A stretch of DNA of 64,000 bases from an uncultured Collinsella sp. (GTDB lineage: Bacteria; Actinomycetota; Coriobacteriia; Coriobacteriales; Coriobacteriaceae): assembly GCA_902493515.1 (NCBI GenBank), contig CABUPE010000006.1:13063-77062 (forward strand), read 5' to 3'. Numbering within the stretch: position 1 is the stretch's first letter; each line of letters starts with the position of its first letter. Below, piece after piece: positions 48,974-57,939 of the stretch. Under the pieces are notes generated by a model. The model had not been told where the DNA came from, ran no database searches, and saw nothing but the letters and a program-made list of their open reading frames with translations. The position numbers were made by a program, and so were the translations under genes.

Positions 48974-51157
48974 GTGAAGGATTCCGATCTCTCCACAACG
49001 GCTGCGCGCGACGCTGCCCGCATCGTCTGGTTTAAGCGCTACCCCGCTAAGCAGACGCTCATCGCATTTTTGCTCGCGCTGTTGGCGACCACGGCGTTTT
49101 CCATCGATCCCGCCCCGGTGTCGAGCAACGCGGTCTTGGCGATTGACCCCAAAGCCTCGGGCATGCTGTACGTGTGCTACGAGGTGCTCCTCTCGTTTGC
49201 CGGCCATACCGACGCGGTCATGCTGCTTGCGCTTGCCTGCCTGCTTACGCTGCCGTTTCGCTACGTATTCTTTGGCCGCGGCGACGCTTGGCGTCCCTCG
49301 GTGATCCTTCCGTCGCTGTTCTTTGCCGTCTGCATGGTGTTTGGCCGCAGCTACGACCTCACCGATTCGGCCGAGATCGTGCTCGGCGACAAGGCCCGCA
49401 TTATCTGTGCCTGGATAGGCGGTGCGGGCTGGATGCTCTTGGCGGTCGTTGCTTTCTACCTGGCTTTTGAGTGTCTAGATTGGTTGAGCTCTCGGCGCAT
49501 TCCGTTTTCCGAAGCGCACTTTGGCCGCGTATGGCGTGTGGCTCACGCCGTGCTCTCGGTCCATCCCTTTGCCGGGCCCTTCCTGGTGCTTATGGTCGCC
49601 TGGGCGCCCACGCTCATCGCTTCGCTGCCCGGCCTTTTTATGGGAGATACGGGTGCGCAGATTCGCCAGTGGTTCAACTACCCCAACGGCACGAGTGACT
49701 ACCTGCGTCTGCTCAATCCCAATGTGCTGCTCAACGGACATCACCCCGTGGTGCATACGGCTATCATCGGTTCGTGCGTCCAGCTGGGGCTTTCACTGTT
49801 CAACAGCGCCAACGCAGGTCTTGCCATCTACACCTGCGCTCAGTTCGTCATTACGGCCGCCTGCATGGCCTATTCCATCTCGTCGCTGCGCAAGCTGGGC
49901 GTGAGCCTGCCGGTCCGCGGCGTAATCCTGCTGTTCTTTGTGTTTATGCCCATGTTCTCCAACTACGCGGCCTTGCTTACCAAAGACGTGCTGTTTGCCG
50001 ACGCGTTTTTGGTGCTGTTGGTGCAGACCGTGAAGCTCGTGGCCTGCGGCCTGCCCCGTCGCGATGCCAATGTCGAGCGTGCAGGCGAACAGAGGCCTGT
50101 GCTCTTTGCGCGCCACGACTGGCTGCTGCTCGCTCTGGGCGCCATGGGTTCCACGTTTCTGCGCAACGGCGGCCTGGTGTTTCCCCTGGCGGCATGCGTA
50201 ATCGCGGCGGCGCTTTGCGCATGGGACGTGCATGTGGCTCGTCGTGCAGCCAAGCAGGCTGGTGCTGCGCCTTCGGGCGCCACCCCGCGTTTCCGCTGGG
50301 TGGGAGTTCTTGCGGTGCTTGCGCTCTGCCTTGCCTCTAATATGTACTTCACCAAGGTCTTTATGCCGGCACACGACATCACGCCTGGTTCCAAGCGCGA
50401 AATCCTCTCGATTCCGTTCCAGCAGACGGCTCGTTTTGTCCAAAAGCACGACGGCCTCAACTCGGGCGTCAACCCCACGGTTAAGGAGGACGGCACCATC
50501 GTGGAGGCTCCTTGCGACGGCTTGGTGACCGACGAAGAGCGCGCCGTGATCGACCGTGTGCTCAAGTACGAGAATCTGGGCCGCCGTTACAACCCAGATA
50601 AGTCCGATGCCGTCAAGAACTGCTTTAACGAGTACGTCTCGCAGGAGGACATCAAGGCCTATTTTGAGGTGTGGGCCCAGATGTTCAAAAAGGATCCCGA
50701 GTGCTATATCTCGGCGCTCATCAATAACTACTACGGCTACTTTTATCCGAGTGCCCGCGATGCGTGGGTCTACAGCACGGCGCGCAGTGCCGAGATAATG
50801 GCAAAGCCCGATAACCTCAAGTACTTCGACTTCCATCCGGTCGATAGCAAGGTTGTGCGCTGGTGCGACCACCTGATCAACCTGTACCGCGTGGCGGTGC
50901 AGCGCATCCCGTTTATCTCGCTCACCATGAGCTCGGCCACCTATGTGTGGATCATGATCGCCGTGGTGGTCTATCTGCTACGTCGTCATTCGTGGCGCGG
51001 GCTGGCCATTTGGGTGCCGCTGCTGGGCGTGCTCGCCGTGTGCCTGATCGGTCCCTGCAACGGCTCGACCTACATGCGCTACCTGTATCCGGTCATCGCC
51101 TGCATGCCCTTTGCCATCGGCGCCACCATCACCCGCAGCGACCTCCTCTGGTCCTAA
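48974..51157 (+). CDS. Large polytopic membrane protein, DUF6020-like
   Basis: 727 residues with ~13 membrane helices and a large soluble C-terminal loop. The central region PGLFMGDTGAQIRQWFNYP and LNPNVLLNGHHPVVHTAIIG is conserved in the DUF6020 group. It resembles polytopic glycosyltransferase-like proteins of the GT-C superfamily, with a D/H-rich extracytoplasmic loop, so sugar transfer is a possible but unproven role. It begins at a GTG with GAAAGG upstream. No cell-wall glycosylation neighbours. Confidence 0.72.
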   Translation: MKDSDLSTTAARDAARIVWFKRYPAKQTLIAFLLALLATTAFSIDPAPVSSNAVLAIDPKASGMLYVCYEVLLSFAGHTDAVMLLALACLLTLPFRYVFFGRGDAWRPSVILPSLFFAVCMVFGRSYDLTDSAEIVLGDKARIICAWIGGAGWMLLAVVAFYLAFECLDWLSSRRIPFSEAHFGRVWRVAHAVLSVHPFAGPFLVLMVAWAPTLIASLPGLFMGDTGAQIRQWFNYPNGTSDYLRLLNPNVLLNGHHPVVHTAIIGSCVQLGLSLFNSANAGLAIYTCAQFVITAACMAYSISSLRKLGVSLPVRGVILLFFVFMPMFSNYAALLTKDVLFADAFLVLLVQTVKLVACGLPRRDANVERAGEQRPVLFARHDWLLLALGAMGSTFLRNGGLVFPLAACVIAAALCAWDVHVARRAAKQAGAAPSGATPRFRWVGVLAVLALCLASNMYFTKVFMPAHDITPGSKREILSIPFQQTARFVQKHDGLNSGVNPTVKEDGTIVEAPCDGLVTDEERAVIDRVLKYENLGRRYNPDKSDAVKNCFNEYVSQEDIKAYFEVWAQMFKKDPECYISALINNYYGYFYPSARDAWVYSTARSAEIMAKPDNLKYFDFHPVDSKVVRWCDHLINLYRVAVQRIPFISLTMSSATYVWIMIAVVVYLLRRHSWRGLAIWVPLLGVLAVCLIGPCNGSTYMRYLYPVIACMPFAIGATITRSDLLWS

Positions 51158-51159
51158 TT

Positions 51160-51190
51160 TGGTGCAAAGGGGACAGGTTACTTTGCACCA
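51160..51190 (+). repeat. GGGACAG-loop hairpin, copy 9
   Basis: TGGTGCAAAG arm, GGGACAGGTTA, then CTTTGCACCA, perfect over ten pairs. A third arm type. Confidence 0.85.
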
Positions 51191-51322
51191 AGGGGCTGTA
51201 TCATCACGACGCCTTCATTTTGGGGTTTATCTCGCAGGCCAGTAGGTATATCATAACGACGTTTGTTTATATTGCCCGAGCATCTGCGCTGGGCTTTAGG
51301 TCGAAACCGATAGGAGACACGT

Positions 51323-52129
51323 ATGTCCGGACACTCTAAGTGGGCCACAACCAAGCATCGTAAGGGCGCGCAGGACGCCAAGCGTTCCGCCCTCTTCTCC
51401 AAGCTGAGCCGCAACATCACCGTTGCTGCCCGTCTCGGCGGCGACCCGCTGCCTGAGAACAACGCCAGCCTCGCTGCTGCCGTTGCCAAGGCCAAGGCTC
51501 AGTCCATGCCTAAGGACAAGATCAAGTCCGCTATCGACAAGGCCTTCGGTTCGGGTGCCGACGCCGCTGTCTACGAGAACATCGTGTACGAGGGCTACGG
51601 TCCCGCCGGTGTCGCCGTGTACGTTGACTGCCTGACCGACAACCGCAACCGTACCGCCGCTGATGTCCGTTCCGCCTTCTCCCACGCTGGTGGTAACCTG
51701 GGCACCTCGGGCTCCGTCGCCTTCCAGTTTGAGCGCAAGGGCCAGATCGTCGTCGCCAAGGAGATCCTGGACGAGAACGCCAAGAAGGAGACCATGATCG
51801 CCAACGGTGCTGCCGGTGACGAGGATGAGTTCATGATGGCCATCGCCGAGGCCGGTGGCGAGGACTACGAGGACGCCGGCGAGGAGTGGATCGTCTGGAC
51901 TACTGCCAACGAGGTCATGGCTGTCTCCAAGGCGCTCGAGGAGCAGGGCGTCCAGGTCAAGGGTTCCGAGACCACCATGGTCCCGACTACCCCGACCGAG
52001 GTCTCCGGCGCCGACGCCAAGAAGGTCCAGCGCCTTATCGACCGTCTCGAGGAGCTCGACGACGTCCAGGACGTCTACAGCACCATGGACATGACCGACG
52101 AGGTCATCGCTGCCCTCGAGGAGGAGTAG
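51323..52129 (+). CDS. yebC: YebC/PmpR-type regulator or translation factor
   Basis: 268 residues, longer than the usual ~245. The start MSGHSKWATTKHRKGAQDAKRSALF matches the conserved N-terminus SGHSKWATTKHRK, and PLPENNASLAAAV and VYVDCLTDNRNRTAADVR follow. YebC proteins bind DNA as regulators and have more recently been shown to relieve ribosome stalling. The C-terminus is a Glu-rich ALEEE tail. TAGGAGACACGT precedes the ATG. A clear terminator follows. Confidence 0.95.
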   Translation: MSGHSKWATTKHRKGAQDAKRSALFSKLSRNITVAARLGGDPLPENNASLAAAVAKAKAQSMPKDKIKSAIDKAFGSGADAAVYENIVYEGYGPAGVAVYVDCLTDNRNRTAADVRSAFSHAGGNLGTSGSVAFQFERKGQIVVAKEILDENAKKETMIANGAAGDEDEFMMAIAEAGGEDYEDAGEEWIVWTTANEVMAVSKALEEQGVQVKGSETTMVPTTPTEVSGADAKKVQRLIDRLEELDDVQDVYSTMDMTDEVIAALEEE

Positions 52130-52198
52130 CGCCTGCACGGGTTAAGCCGTGCATATCTGGGCATAATGAAGCGAGCATGCAAGCCTCGTGGAATAGAT

Positions 52199-52240
52199 GA
52201 GCCGGATCCGCGTGCGTATGGCACCGGACCCGGCTCTTTT
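52199..52240 (+). terminator. Rho-independent terminator of yebC
   Basis: Stem GAGCCGGATCCG with CGGACCCGGCTC (one mismatch) followed by TTTT. Confidence 0.85.
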
Positions 52241-52294
52241 ATAATGATGCGAATCGTTTTGCATTCTGTGGACCGAAACCTGAAGGGAGCGCGC

Positions 52295-52840
52295 GTGCGC
52301 GTACTCAAACGAGCCCTAGCGATCGTGTATCTTGCCGCCTCCATCGTGGCGCTGGGTACGCTTGTCTGCCAGTTCTGGGGACCGTATACGTATCGCTTTA
52401 TGCTGCTGTTGCGTGACACCATGCCTCGCGTCGTCGTTACGGTGTGCGCCGCTATCGTGGCGCTTGGCGTGCTCATCGGTTTTTTCCGCCTGATGTTCGC
52501 GCGTCGCGAGCCGTCCTGCGTGCATCCGGCGGGGGAGCGCAATATCGAGGTCACGCTCGCAGCGCTTTCCTCGTGCGCCCGTGCCGCGGCAGAGTGCGAT
52601 GATCGCGTGATGGTTGAGCATATCGAGGCGCGCGTTCAAGGCTCCGACGAGTCGCGCGTTCGTTTTAAGGTCGAAGCCATCGCGCTCGACGACCGGGACG
52701 TGGCCTCCCTTGCAGCCGCGATGCAGCAACGCATCGAGAAGGCCTGCGACACCATGCTCGGCACGCCGGGCACGACCGCGCGCGTCCGTTTTTTGCCGTC
52801 CAAGACTACCGTCCAGACCGTGGAGGTTTCCGGTGAGTGA
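52295..52840 (+). CDS. AmaP-like membrane protein of the Asp23 cluster
   Basis: 181 residues starting at a GTG (MRVLKRALAIVYLAAS). Two membrane helices at about 5-25 and 50-70 are followed by a ~110-residue Asp23-like domain. In staphylococci AmaP anchors Asp23 to the membrane. AAGGGA lies seven bases before the GTG. Its stop overlaps the GTG of the next gene by eight bases (52833-52840), so translation is coupled. A longer frame upstream starting at 52166 has no supporting ribosome site. Confidence 0.8.
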   Translation: MRVLKRALAIVYLAASIVALGTLVCQFWGPYTYRFMLLLRDTMPRVVVTVCAAIVALGVLIGFFRLMFARREPSCVHPAGERNIEVTLAALSSCARAAAECDDRVMVEHIEARVQGSDESRVRFKVEAIALDDRDVASLAAAMQQRIEKACDTMLGTPGTTARVRFLPSKTTVQTVEVSGE

Positions 52841-53210
52841 TACCAACCAAGACAAGACCGCCCGCACGCCGCGCCTGACGATCGACCAGAACGCTACGCC
52901 GGCAGGCGAGTCCGCCGACGCCAAGCCCGAGGCCGGCGAGCAGCACGACAGCGCCGCCAACGACTTCGACGAGGCCATGGGTCTCATCAAAGGTACGGGC
53001 GCTGCTATCTGGAGCTATGCCGTGCGCCATCCCAACACTACGCTCGGCGCCGTGGAAGGCTTTATCCTCGCTGTGCTGGTACTTACGTTGGGCCTGTGGG
53101 ACACGCTCGTCATCGCATTCTTTGTGCTGATCGGCGCCGTGATCGGCCAGATTCGCGACGGGGAGAACGGTATCGTCAACTTCTTCGGCCGCCTGTTTAG
53201 CGGCCGCTAA
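52833..53210 (+). CDS. DUF2273 small membrane protein
   Basis: 125 residues with a GTG start overlapping the previous gene's stop. The N-terminal half is charged and disordered; the C-terminal half holds two hydrophobic segments (TTLGAVEGFILAVLVLTLGL and LVIAFFVLIGAVIGQIRDG), the DUF2273 pattern. DUF2273 proteins occur with Asp23 and are thought to help its membrane attachment. The Asp23 gene follows after 44 bases. Confidence 0.88.
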   Translation: MSDTNQDKTARTPRLTIDQNATPAGESADAKPEAGEQHDSAANDFDEAMGLIKGTGAAIWSYAVRHPNTTLGAVEGFILAVLVLTLGLWDTLVIAFFVLIGAVIGQIRDGENGIVNFFGRLFSGR

Positions 53211-53254
53211 TACGTATTCGACTGTCGCATCCGCGGCAGGCATAAGGAGGAACC

Positions 53255-53782
53255 ATGGCTTTTAACACGAAGGTCGATGTGGCCGATACCGAGCTCGAGG
53301 CGAATGAGGCCGTCGCCGATGCCGGGGACGTGACGCTCGAGGACGAGGCGCTCGTCGAGGCCGAGTCCGATGCGGACGAGGACAACGAGGAGATGGACGA
53401 CGAGGAAACGGACGAGTCCGAGGACTCGCTGACCTATTCCAACGGCGTGATCGAGAAGATCGTTGCCATGGCCACCCGCGAGGTTCCGCACGTCCTGGGC
53501 ATGAAGGGTAACCTCATGCACTTTGTGCAGGAGCAGTTTGGTGCCGAGAACCTGACCAAGGGCGTGACGGTTGAGGTCACCGATGACAACCGCGTGGTCG
53601 TCAACATCTCGGTCATCATCGAGTACGGCGCCTATGCGCCTGCGATCTTTGACGACGTTAAGGCGCGCGTCACCGAGCGTCTGGCCGCGATGACCGGCCT
53701 TGAGGTGGCAGGCGTCAACCTGCGCATCGAGGATGTCATCACCCCCGAGGAGTACGAGCACCGCACCAGCCAGCACGAGTAA
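53255..53782 (+). CDS. Asp23/Gls24 family envelope stress protein
   Basis: 175 residues. An acidic N-terminal extension of ~60 residues is followed by the Asp23 fold: YSNGVIEKIVAMATREVPHV, then KGVTVEVTDDNRVVVNISVIIEYG, and GLEVAGVNLRIEDVITPEE. Asp23 proteins form a membrane-linked network tied to cell-wall stress. AAGGAGG sits before the ATG. Followed by a GGGACAG hairpin and a strong terminator. Confidence 0.93.
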   Translation: MAFNTKVDVADTELEANEAVADAGDVTLEDEALVEAESDADEDNEEMDDEETDESEDSLTYSNGVIEKIVAMATREVPHVLGMKGNLMHFVQEQFGAENLTKGVTVEVTDDNRVVVNISVIIEYGAYAPAIFDDVKARVTERLAAMTGLEVAGVNLRIEDVITPEEYEHRTSQHE

Positions 53783-53820
53783 CCTACCAAAAAGGGACAG
53801 GTTTGTTTTGGCAGGTTTTA
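53782..53820 (+). repeat. GGGACAG-loop hairpin, copy 10
   Basis: ACCTACCAAAAA, GGGACAGG, TTTGTTTTGGCAGGT: the common arm type, overlapping the Asp23 stop codon by one base. Confidence 0.8.
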
Positions 53821-53835
53821 TCTGCGTAAACGTCA

Positions 53836-53875
53836 AACGGCCGGTCGCGCATGTAAAAGCGCGGCCGGCCGTTTT
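53836..53875 (+). terminator. Rho-independent terminator of the Asp23 cluster
   Basis: 15 bp stem AACGGCCGGTCGCGC with complement (one mismatch), 8-base loop, then TTTTC. Confidence 0.9.
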
Positions 53876-53989
53876 CTATATGCCCTCGATGCGGTCATAC
53901 CGCTCGTCTAACTAAGGGTTGCAATCTTCGCGTTCCGCGTTACCCTAATGGGCGCATTGTTTCCAAATTGTTAACGAGGGGTTGCCGTA

Positions 53990-55012
53990 ATGGCCGACGA
54001 ACACGAGACCGAAAGCAAGGCATGGGCGATTGAGGCCGCTGCGGCAGAGGCGGCGTCGCGTGCTGCCGAGGAAGTGCATCGTCCTCCCGTGGTGCCGATG
54101 GAGCGCGTGGTCGATCGCGATGTTATTGAGCAAGGCGAGCGCGCCGGCCGCAAGCGCAGCCAGGAGCCAGGCTTTCCGCGCTTTTTTGCCGAGCTCAATC
54201 TGGGCCTGATTCTCACGGCGTTCGCCATCGTGGCCTTTAAATCCCCCAATCACTTTGCCTTCGGCGGCACCTCGGGCGTGTCGGTCATTCTTTCCACGCT
54301 GTTCCCGACTCTGCCCGTCGGCGTCTTTATGTGGATTATCAACGCGGTCCTGGTCGTTCTGGGCTTTATCTTTTTGGAGCGCAAGGCAATCCTTTGGAGC
54401 GTCTTTGCCTCGTTTGCGCTTTCGGCCTACGTCTCGCTGTTTGAGCTCTTCATTCCGACCGATGTCTCTCTGACGGGTGATATGTGGCTCGACCTGTGCT
54501 TTGCCGTCATCTTGCCGGCGCTCGGCAGCGCTATTGTCTTTGACATCGGCGCCTCGACGGGTGGCACGGACATTCTTGCCATGATCCTCAAACGCCGCAC
54601 CACGCTCGAGATTGGCCGCGCGCTGCTGCTGGTCGATATCGGCATCGTGACCATCGCGGCTTTCCTGTATGGCCCGCGCGTCGGCCTGTACTGCGTGCTT
54701 GGCCTGTTTGCCAAGACGCTCGTGGTCGATAAGGCTATCGAGAGCATTCACCTTCGTAAGGTCTGCACGATTATTTGCACCGAACCGCGAAAAGTCGAGG
54801 AGTTTATTGTCAAGCATCTCAACCGCACGGCAACGATCAGCCGTGGCTACGGCGCCTTCTCGGGCAAGTGCGTCACGGTGATTATGAGCGTGCTGAGCCG
54901 TCGCGAGGCAGTGCAGCTGCGCCGCTATACCCGCGAGATTGACCCTGGCGCCTTCATCACCATCGTCGATAGCTCCGAAATCGTCGGCAAGGGCTTCCGC
55001 GGCACGAACTAG
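53990..55012 (+). CDS. YitT family membrane protein (DUF161/DUF2179)
   Basis: 340 residues. After an Ala/Glu-rich N-terminal tail (~1-60) are five membrane helices in the DUF161 region, with NHFAFGGTSGVSVILS and IVFDIGASTGGTDILAMIL, then the soluble DUF2179 domain (LRKVCTIICTEPRKVEEFIV to the end). Function of YitT proteins is unsettled; transport has been suggested. GTTGCCGTA ahead of the ATG is a poor ribosome site, so the start is based on the last ATG before the family region. Confidence 0.9.
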   Translation: MADEHETESKAWAIEAAAAEAASRAAEEVHRPPVVPMERVVDRDVIEQGERAGRKRSQEPGFPRFFAELNLGLILTAFAIVAFKSPNHFAFGGTSGVSVILSTLFPTLPVGVFMWIINAVLVVLGFIFLERKAILWSVFASFALSAYVSLFELFIPTDVSLTGDMWLDLCFAVILPALGSAIVFDIGASTGGTDILAMILKRRTTLEIGRALLLVDIGIVTIAAFLYGPRVGLYCVLGLFAKTLVVDKAIESIHLRKVCTIICTEPRKVEEFIVKHLNRTATISRGYGAFSGKCVTVIMSVLSRREAVQLRRYTREIDPGAFITIVDSSEIVGKGFRGTN

Positions 55013-55162
55013 CCCTGGTGCGCGCTTCGAATCATTGAATAAAGCCACCTGCGTTGCAAATCGGCCATCTTGGAGTATTTGTCCCCACATTGGGCGATAA
55101 TGTTGCCAAAGACATCGTTTGCGATCCAGGTGATTCGCTCTAGATACGAAGGGATGATTTCG

Positions 55163-56500
55163 ATGTTCTGTTCGCAGTGTGGCGCCCCCATGGGCGATAA
55201 CGACAAGTTCTGTGGCGCGTGCGGCGCTCCTAATGCCGAGGTCAAGGCCGCCGGCCCCGCTCCGCAAGCTCAACCTCAGCCGCAGGGTCAGCCGTTTGCC
55301 CAACCGCAGCCGCAGCCGTTCGTTGCGCCCCAGCCGGCTATGAGCGTGCCCAAGGGCTGCATGGCGCAGGCCTTCAACGACATGATTAAGGTTCCCGGCG
55401 CCCTGGTTCGCGTATGTCAGATTGCCTTTTTGCCGGCGCTGATCTGCGTCGTGTCGGTGCTGGTGCTGTTTATCCCCGTTATCGGTGGCATCGCGGCGGC
55501 CATTGGCTTTTTGCTCGCTTACGTGGCAAGCGTGTGCGGCGCTGGCTTTGCTATCGAGTGGGGTCGCGACCTGTCGCTCAAGGACGATAACGGCATGGAG
55601 CGTCCGCTGCTGCGCTCGACCTCCTTTGGACTGGGCATCTTCTCGTCTGTCATTACGAACGTGCTCGGGTTCGTGGCCATTATTCCAGTGATTGGCGTGG
55701 TGTTCTCGGTGCTTGAGAGCGCTGTGATCGGTGCCGTTGGTTCGTACTATTACTTCGGTTCGAGCGGCCTCGAGGGCGCACTCATCGGGTCGATGGGTCT
55801 GCTTGTCTTTGCCATGATCGTATCGGCGGTGTTGGGCATTTTCTTTAAGATGTTTGGTGATGCCGCTGTGATGCACTTTGCAGTCGCTGGCCGCGTGGAA
55901 AGCGCGTTTTCGCTCGAGAAAGTCTGGAAGTCCTATAAGGCCAACCTGGGCAAGCTGTTCTGTGCCTCGATTCTTCCCGAGTTCTTGACGGGCATTGTTT
56001 CCAATATCATCACCTGGATTTTTACCGCCATCTTTGGTTTTGTTGCCGCGCTGGGCATTAGCAGCTATGGCTACTACGGCTACTATTCTCGTCCGTCGGG
56101 TATCGAGGCAATCATCGAGGGTGGCGGCATTACGCTCATCCTGTTCCTGATGATTATCGCCTTTGTCACCGTGTTCCTGAATGTGTTTGGCACGATGCTC
56201 AAATATCGTGCCGTTGGCTACTGGGCCGCGCGCCATGCCAGCGGGTGGGCCGATGAGGATACCGATGATGTCCTGACGTTTGTGCTCCCGGGTGAGAAGA
56301 AGCCTGCTCCTGCGGGGTTCAATCCCACGGCCGCCACTGGTGCTGCCCCTGCGCCTGCCCCGGCACCCGCGCCTGCACCTGCCCCTGAACCCGTACCGGC
56401 GCCCGAGGCGACGCCTGCGGAACCCGATTGGAATGCCGTTGCCACGCCGGCGGATGAGCCGGGCGATAATCCTGCTGCCGAAAACAATCAAACCGAATAG
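55163..56500 (+). CDS. Zinc-ribbon DUF4013-like membrane protein
   Basis: 445 residues. An N-terminal zinc ribbon (MFCSQCGAPMGDNDKFCGACGA, two CxxC knuckles; 22 residues split here as MFCSQCGAPM and KFCGACGA), a Pro/Gln-rich linker (~30-80), then a membrane domain with about six helices starting GCMAQAFNDMIKVPGALVRV, and a C-terminal Pro/Ala repeat tail ending EPGDNPAAENNQTE. Role unknown; the ribbon may bind partner proteins. AAGGGA lies eight bases before the ATG at 55163; an ATG at 55154 is less likely. Paralogous in design to the next gene. Confidence 0.85.
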   Translation: MFCSQCGAPMGDNDKFCGACGAPNAEVKAAGPAPQAQPQPQGQPFAQPQPQPFVAPQPAMSVPKGCMAQAFNDMIKVPGALVRVCQIAFLPALICVVSVLVLFIPVIGGIAAAIGFLLAYVASVCGAGFAIEWGRDLSLKDDNGMERPLLRSTSFGLGIFSSVITNVLGFVAIIPVIGVVFSVLESAVIGAVGSYYYFGSSGLEGALIGSMGLLVFAMIVSAVLGIFFKMFGDAAVMHFAVAGRVESAFSLEKVWKSYKANLGKLFCASILPEFLTGIVSNIITWIFTAIFGFVAALGISSYGYYGYYSRPSGIEAIIEGGGITLILFLMIIAFVTVFLNVFGTMLKYRAVGYWAARHASGWADEDTDDVLTFVLPGEKKPAPAGFNPTAATGAAPAPAPAPAPAPAPEPVPAPEATPAEPDWNAVATPADEPGDNPAAENNQTE

Positions 56501-56507
56501 TCGGTCG

Positions 56508-56543
56508 AGGCGCCCTGGGCAACTGAGCCCGGGGTGCCTTTTT
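56508..56543 (+). terminator. Rho-independent terminator
   Basis: Stem AGGCGCCCTGGGC with GCCCGGGGTGCCT followed by TTTTT; two G-U pairs. Confidence 0.85.
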
Positions 56544-56605
56544 CTACTGCGAAAGCAAGAAAATGCCCGGGAAAACGGTTGCAGCAAAATTTCTCGGAAA
56601 TTGGT

Positions 56606-56620
56606 CAATGTTGCGCAACA
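56606..56620 (+). promoter_or_regulatory. CAATGTTGCGCAACA motif, copy 2
   Basis: Identical to the 15-base motif at 40418, located 75 bases ahead of the zinc-ribbon gene start. Confidence 0.5.
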
Positions 56621-56695
56621 ACGTCGCGGCTATTGTTGAGAACATAGACGTGTAAGGTTTGAAGGCGTGCAACGCCTTAGGAAAAGGAGAAGCTT

Positions 56696-57343
56696 ATGTT
56701 CTGTCCCACTTGTGGTTCTCCCATTTCGGATGATGCCAAATTCTGCCCTGTCTGCGGTTCTGCCGTCGGTGCCGCTTCCGCTGCTCCTGCTCCGCAGCCC
56801 GCGCCTCAGCCCCAGCCTGCTCCGCAGCCCACGCAGATTCAGCCCGCTCCGGTTCAGGCAGTTCAGCCTCAGCCTCAGCAGCAGTACACCGGTCAGCAGC
56901 AGTATGCTCAGCAGCCTGCGCCTGCCCCGATGGGCTATGCTCCGATTAAGACCGACCGTGGCGTGATCGGTTGGCTCCTGCTTTCCATCGTGACCTGCGG
57001 CATCTATTCGTATTACTTCCTCTATTGCCTCGCCCGCGACATCAATGTCATGTGCCAGGACGACGGCGATTCCACGCCGGGTCTGGCGGAATTCATCCTG
57101 CTGTCGTTTGTGACCTGCGGCTTCTACGGACTCTACTGGTACTACAAGATCGGTAACCGCCTGCAGGCTAATGCTCCTCGCTATGGCCTGATGTTCCAGG
57201 AGAACGGTACCACCGTTCTTATGTGGCAGATTGTCGGCGCGCTGCTGTGCGGTCTTGGCCCCATCTTTGCCATGAACATCATCATCAAGAATACCAATGC
57301 CATGGCAACGGCTTACAACACCCGTCTTGGCGTGCGTGCCTAA
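56696..57343 (+). CDS. Zinc-ribbon DUF4234-like membrane protein
   Basis: 215 residues. Zinc ribbon MFCPTCGSPISDDAKFC and CPVCGSAVG at the N-terminus, a ~60-residue Pro/Gln/Ala linker, then a DUF4234-like membrane domain (RGVIGWLLLSIVTCGIYSYY, LILLSFVTCGFYGLYWYYKI-type segments) of four helices. Function unknown. GAAAAGGAGAAGC before the ATG is a good ribosome site. The adjacent 55163 gene has the same ribbon-linker-membrane plan. The CAATGTTGCGCAACA motif upstream suggests separate regulation. Confidence 0.87.
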   Translation: MFCPTCGSPISDDAKFCPVCGSAVGAASAAPAPQPAPQPQPAPQPTQIQPAPVQAVQPQPQQQYTGQQQYAQQPAPAPMGYAPIKTDRGVIGWLLLSIVTCGIYSYYFLYCLARDINVMCQDDGDSTPGLAEFILLSFVTCGFYGLYWYYKIGNRLQANAPRYGLMFQENGTTVLMWQIVGALLCGLGPIFAMNIIIKNTNAMATAYNTRLGVRA

Positions 57344-57356
57344 CGATTAAGACATT

Positions 57357-57833
57357 GTGAGTGACACTCAGGGACATAAGGGCGCGGCGGAGCTCATTCG
57401 CCGCGCCCTTTCTTGCATCGGCGCGCTCTTTGTCGCTTGGCTCGCACTCTACCTGCTCGATATCGGCTGCGTGTTTCGCCTGATGACGGGCATTCCCTGT
57501 CCGGGATGTGGCATGACGAGGGCCTGGCTGGCAGCACTGCGCCTCGATTTTGCGGCCGCCTTCGCTTATCATCCGCTGTTTTGGGTGGTGCCGATTGCGT
57601 TTGCGCTCGCGTTCGTGCGCGAGGAGGTGGCATCGAGCAAGCTAAAGCGCGGCATCGACATTGCGGTTGTTGTTCTGTGCGTGCTGGTCGTTGCCGTATG
57701 GATTGTGCGCCTCATCAATCCGGCAGATGCCGGTCTACTCTTTGGCGGCCATGCGCCCGCCGGAGTCCCCGACGATATCATCCACCTCGAAACCCCACGC
57801 TGGCTCACCATCCTTCGCTCTTACCTGTCGTGA
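57357..57833 (+). CDS. DUF2752 membrane protein
   Basis: 158 residues with about four hydrophobic segments. The DUF2752 signature MTGIPCPGCGMTRAWLA is near residue 44, followed by FAYHPLFWVVPIAFAL. Function unknown; usually found with zinc-ribbon membrane proteins like the one just upstream. It starts with GTG 13 bases after the DUF4234 stop, so cotranscription is likely. Confidence 0.88.
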   Translation: MSDTQGHKGAAELIRRALSCIGALFVAWLALYLLDIGCVFRLMTGIPCPGCGMTRAWLAALRLDFAAAFAYHPLFWVVPIAFALAFVREEVASSKLKRGIDIAVVVLCVLVVAVWIVRLINPADAGLLFGGHAPAGVPDDIIHLETPRWLTILRSYLS

Positions 57834-57866
57834 CGGAGGACGCGCTAGAAAAGCAGTCGACACATA

Positions 57867-57906
57867 AGCGGGGGCGAACGTTGAGATAACGTTCGCCCCC
57901 GCTTTG
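57867..57906. terminator. Strong terminator between convergent genes
   Basis: Perfect 16 bp stem AGCGGGGGCGAACGTT with complement, 5-base loop, then TTG. Serves both the DUF2752 unit and the facing M20 gene. Confidence 0.9.
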
Positions 57907-57939
57907 CTCTAGCCAGGTTGTTATGGGTGGGCGTGACGG

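Noticed and set aside
53945..56608. Long minus-strand frame across the YitT and zinc-ribbon genes
   Set aside because: It covers two clear plus-strand genes and intergenic DNA, and its translation is low-complexity and Arg/Gly-rich without domains.
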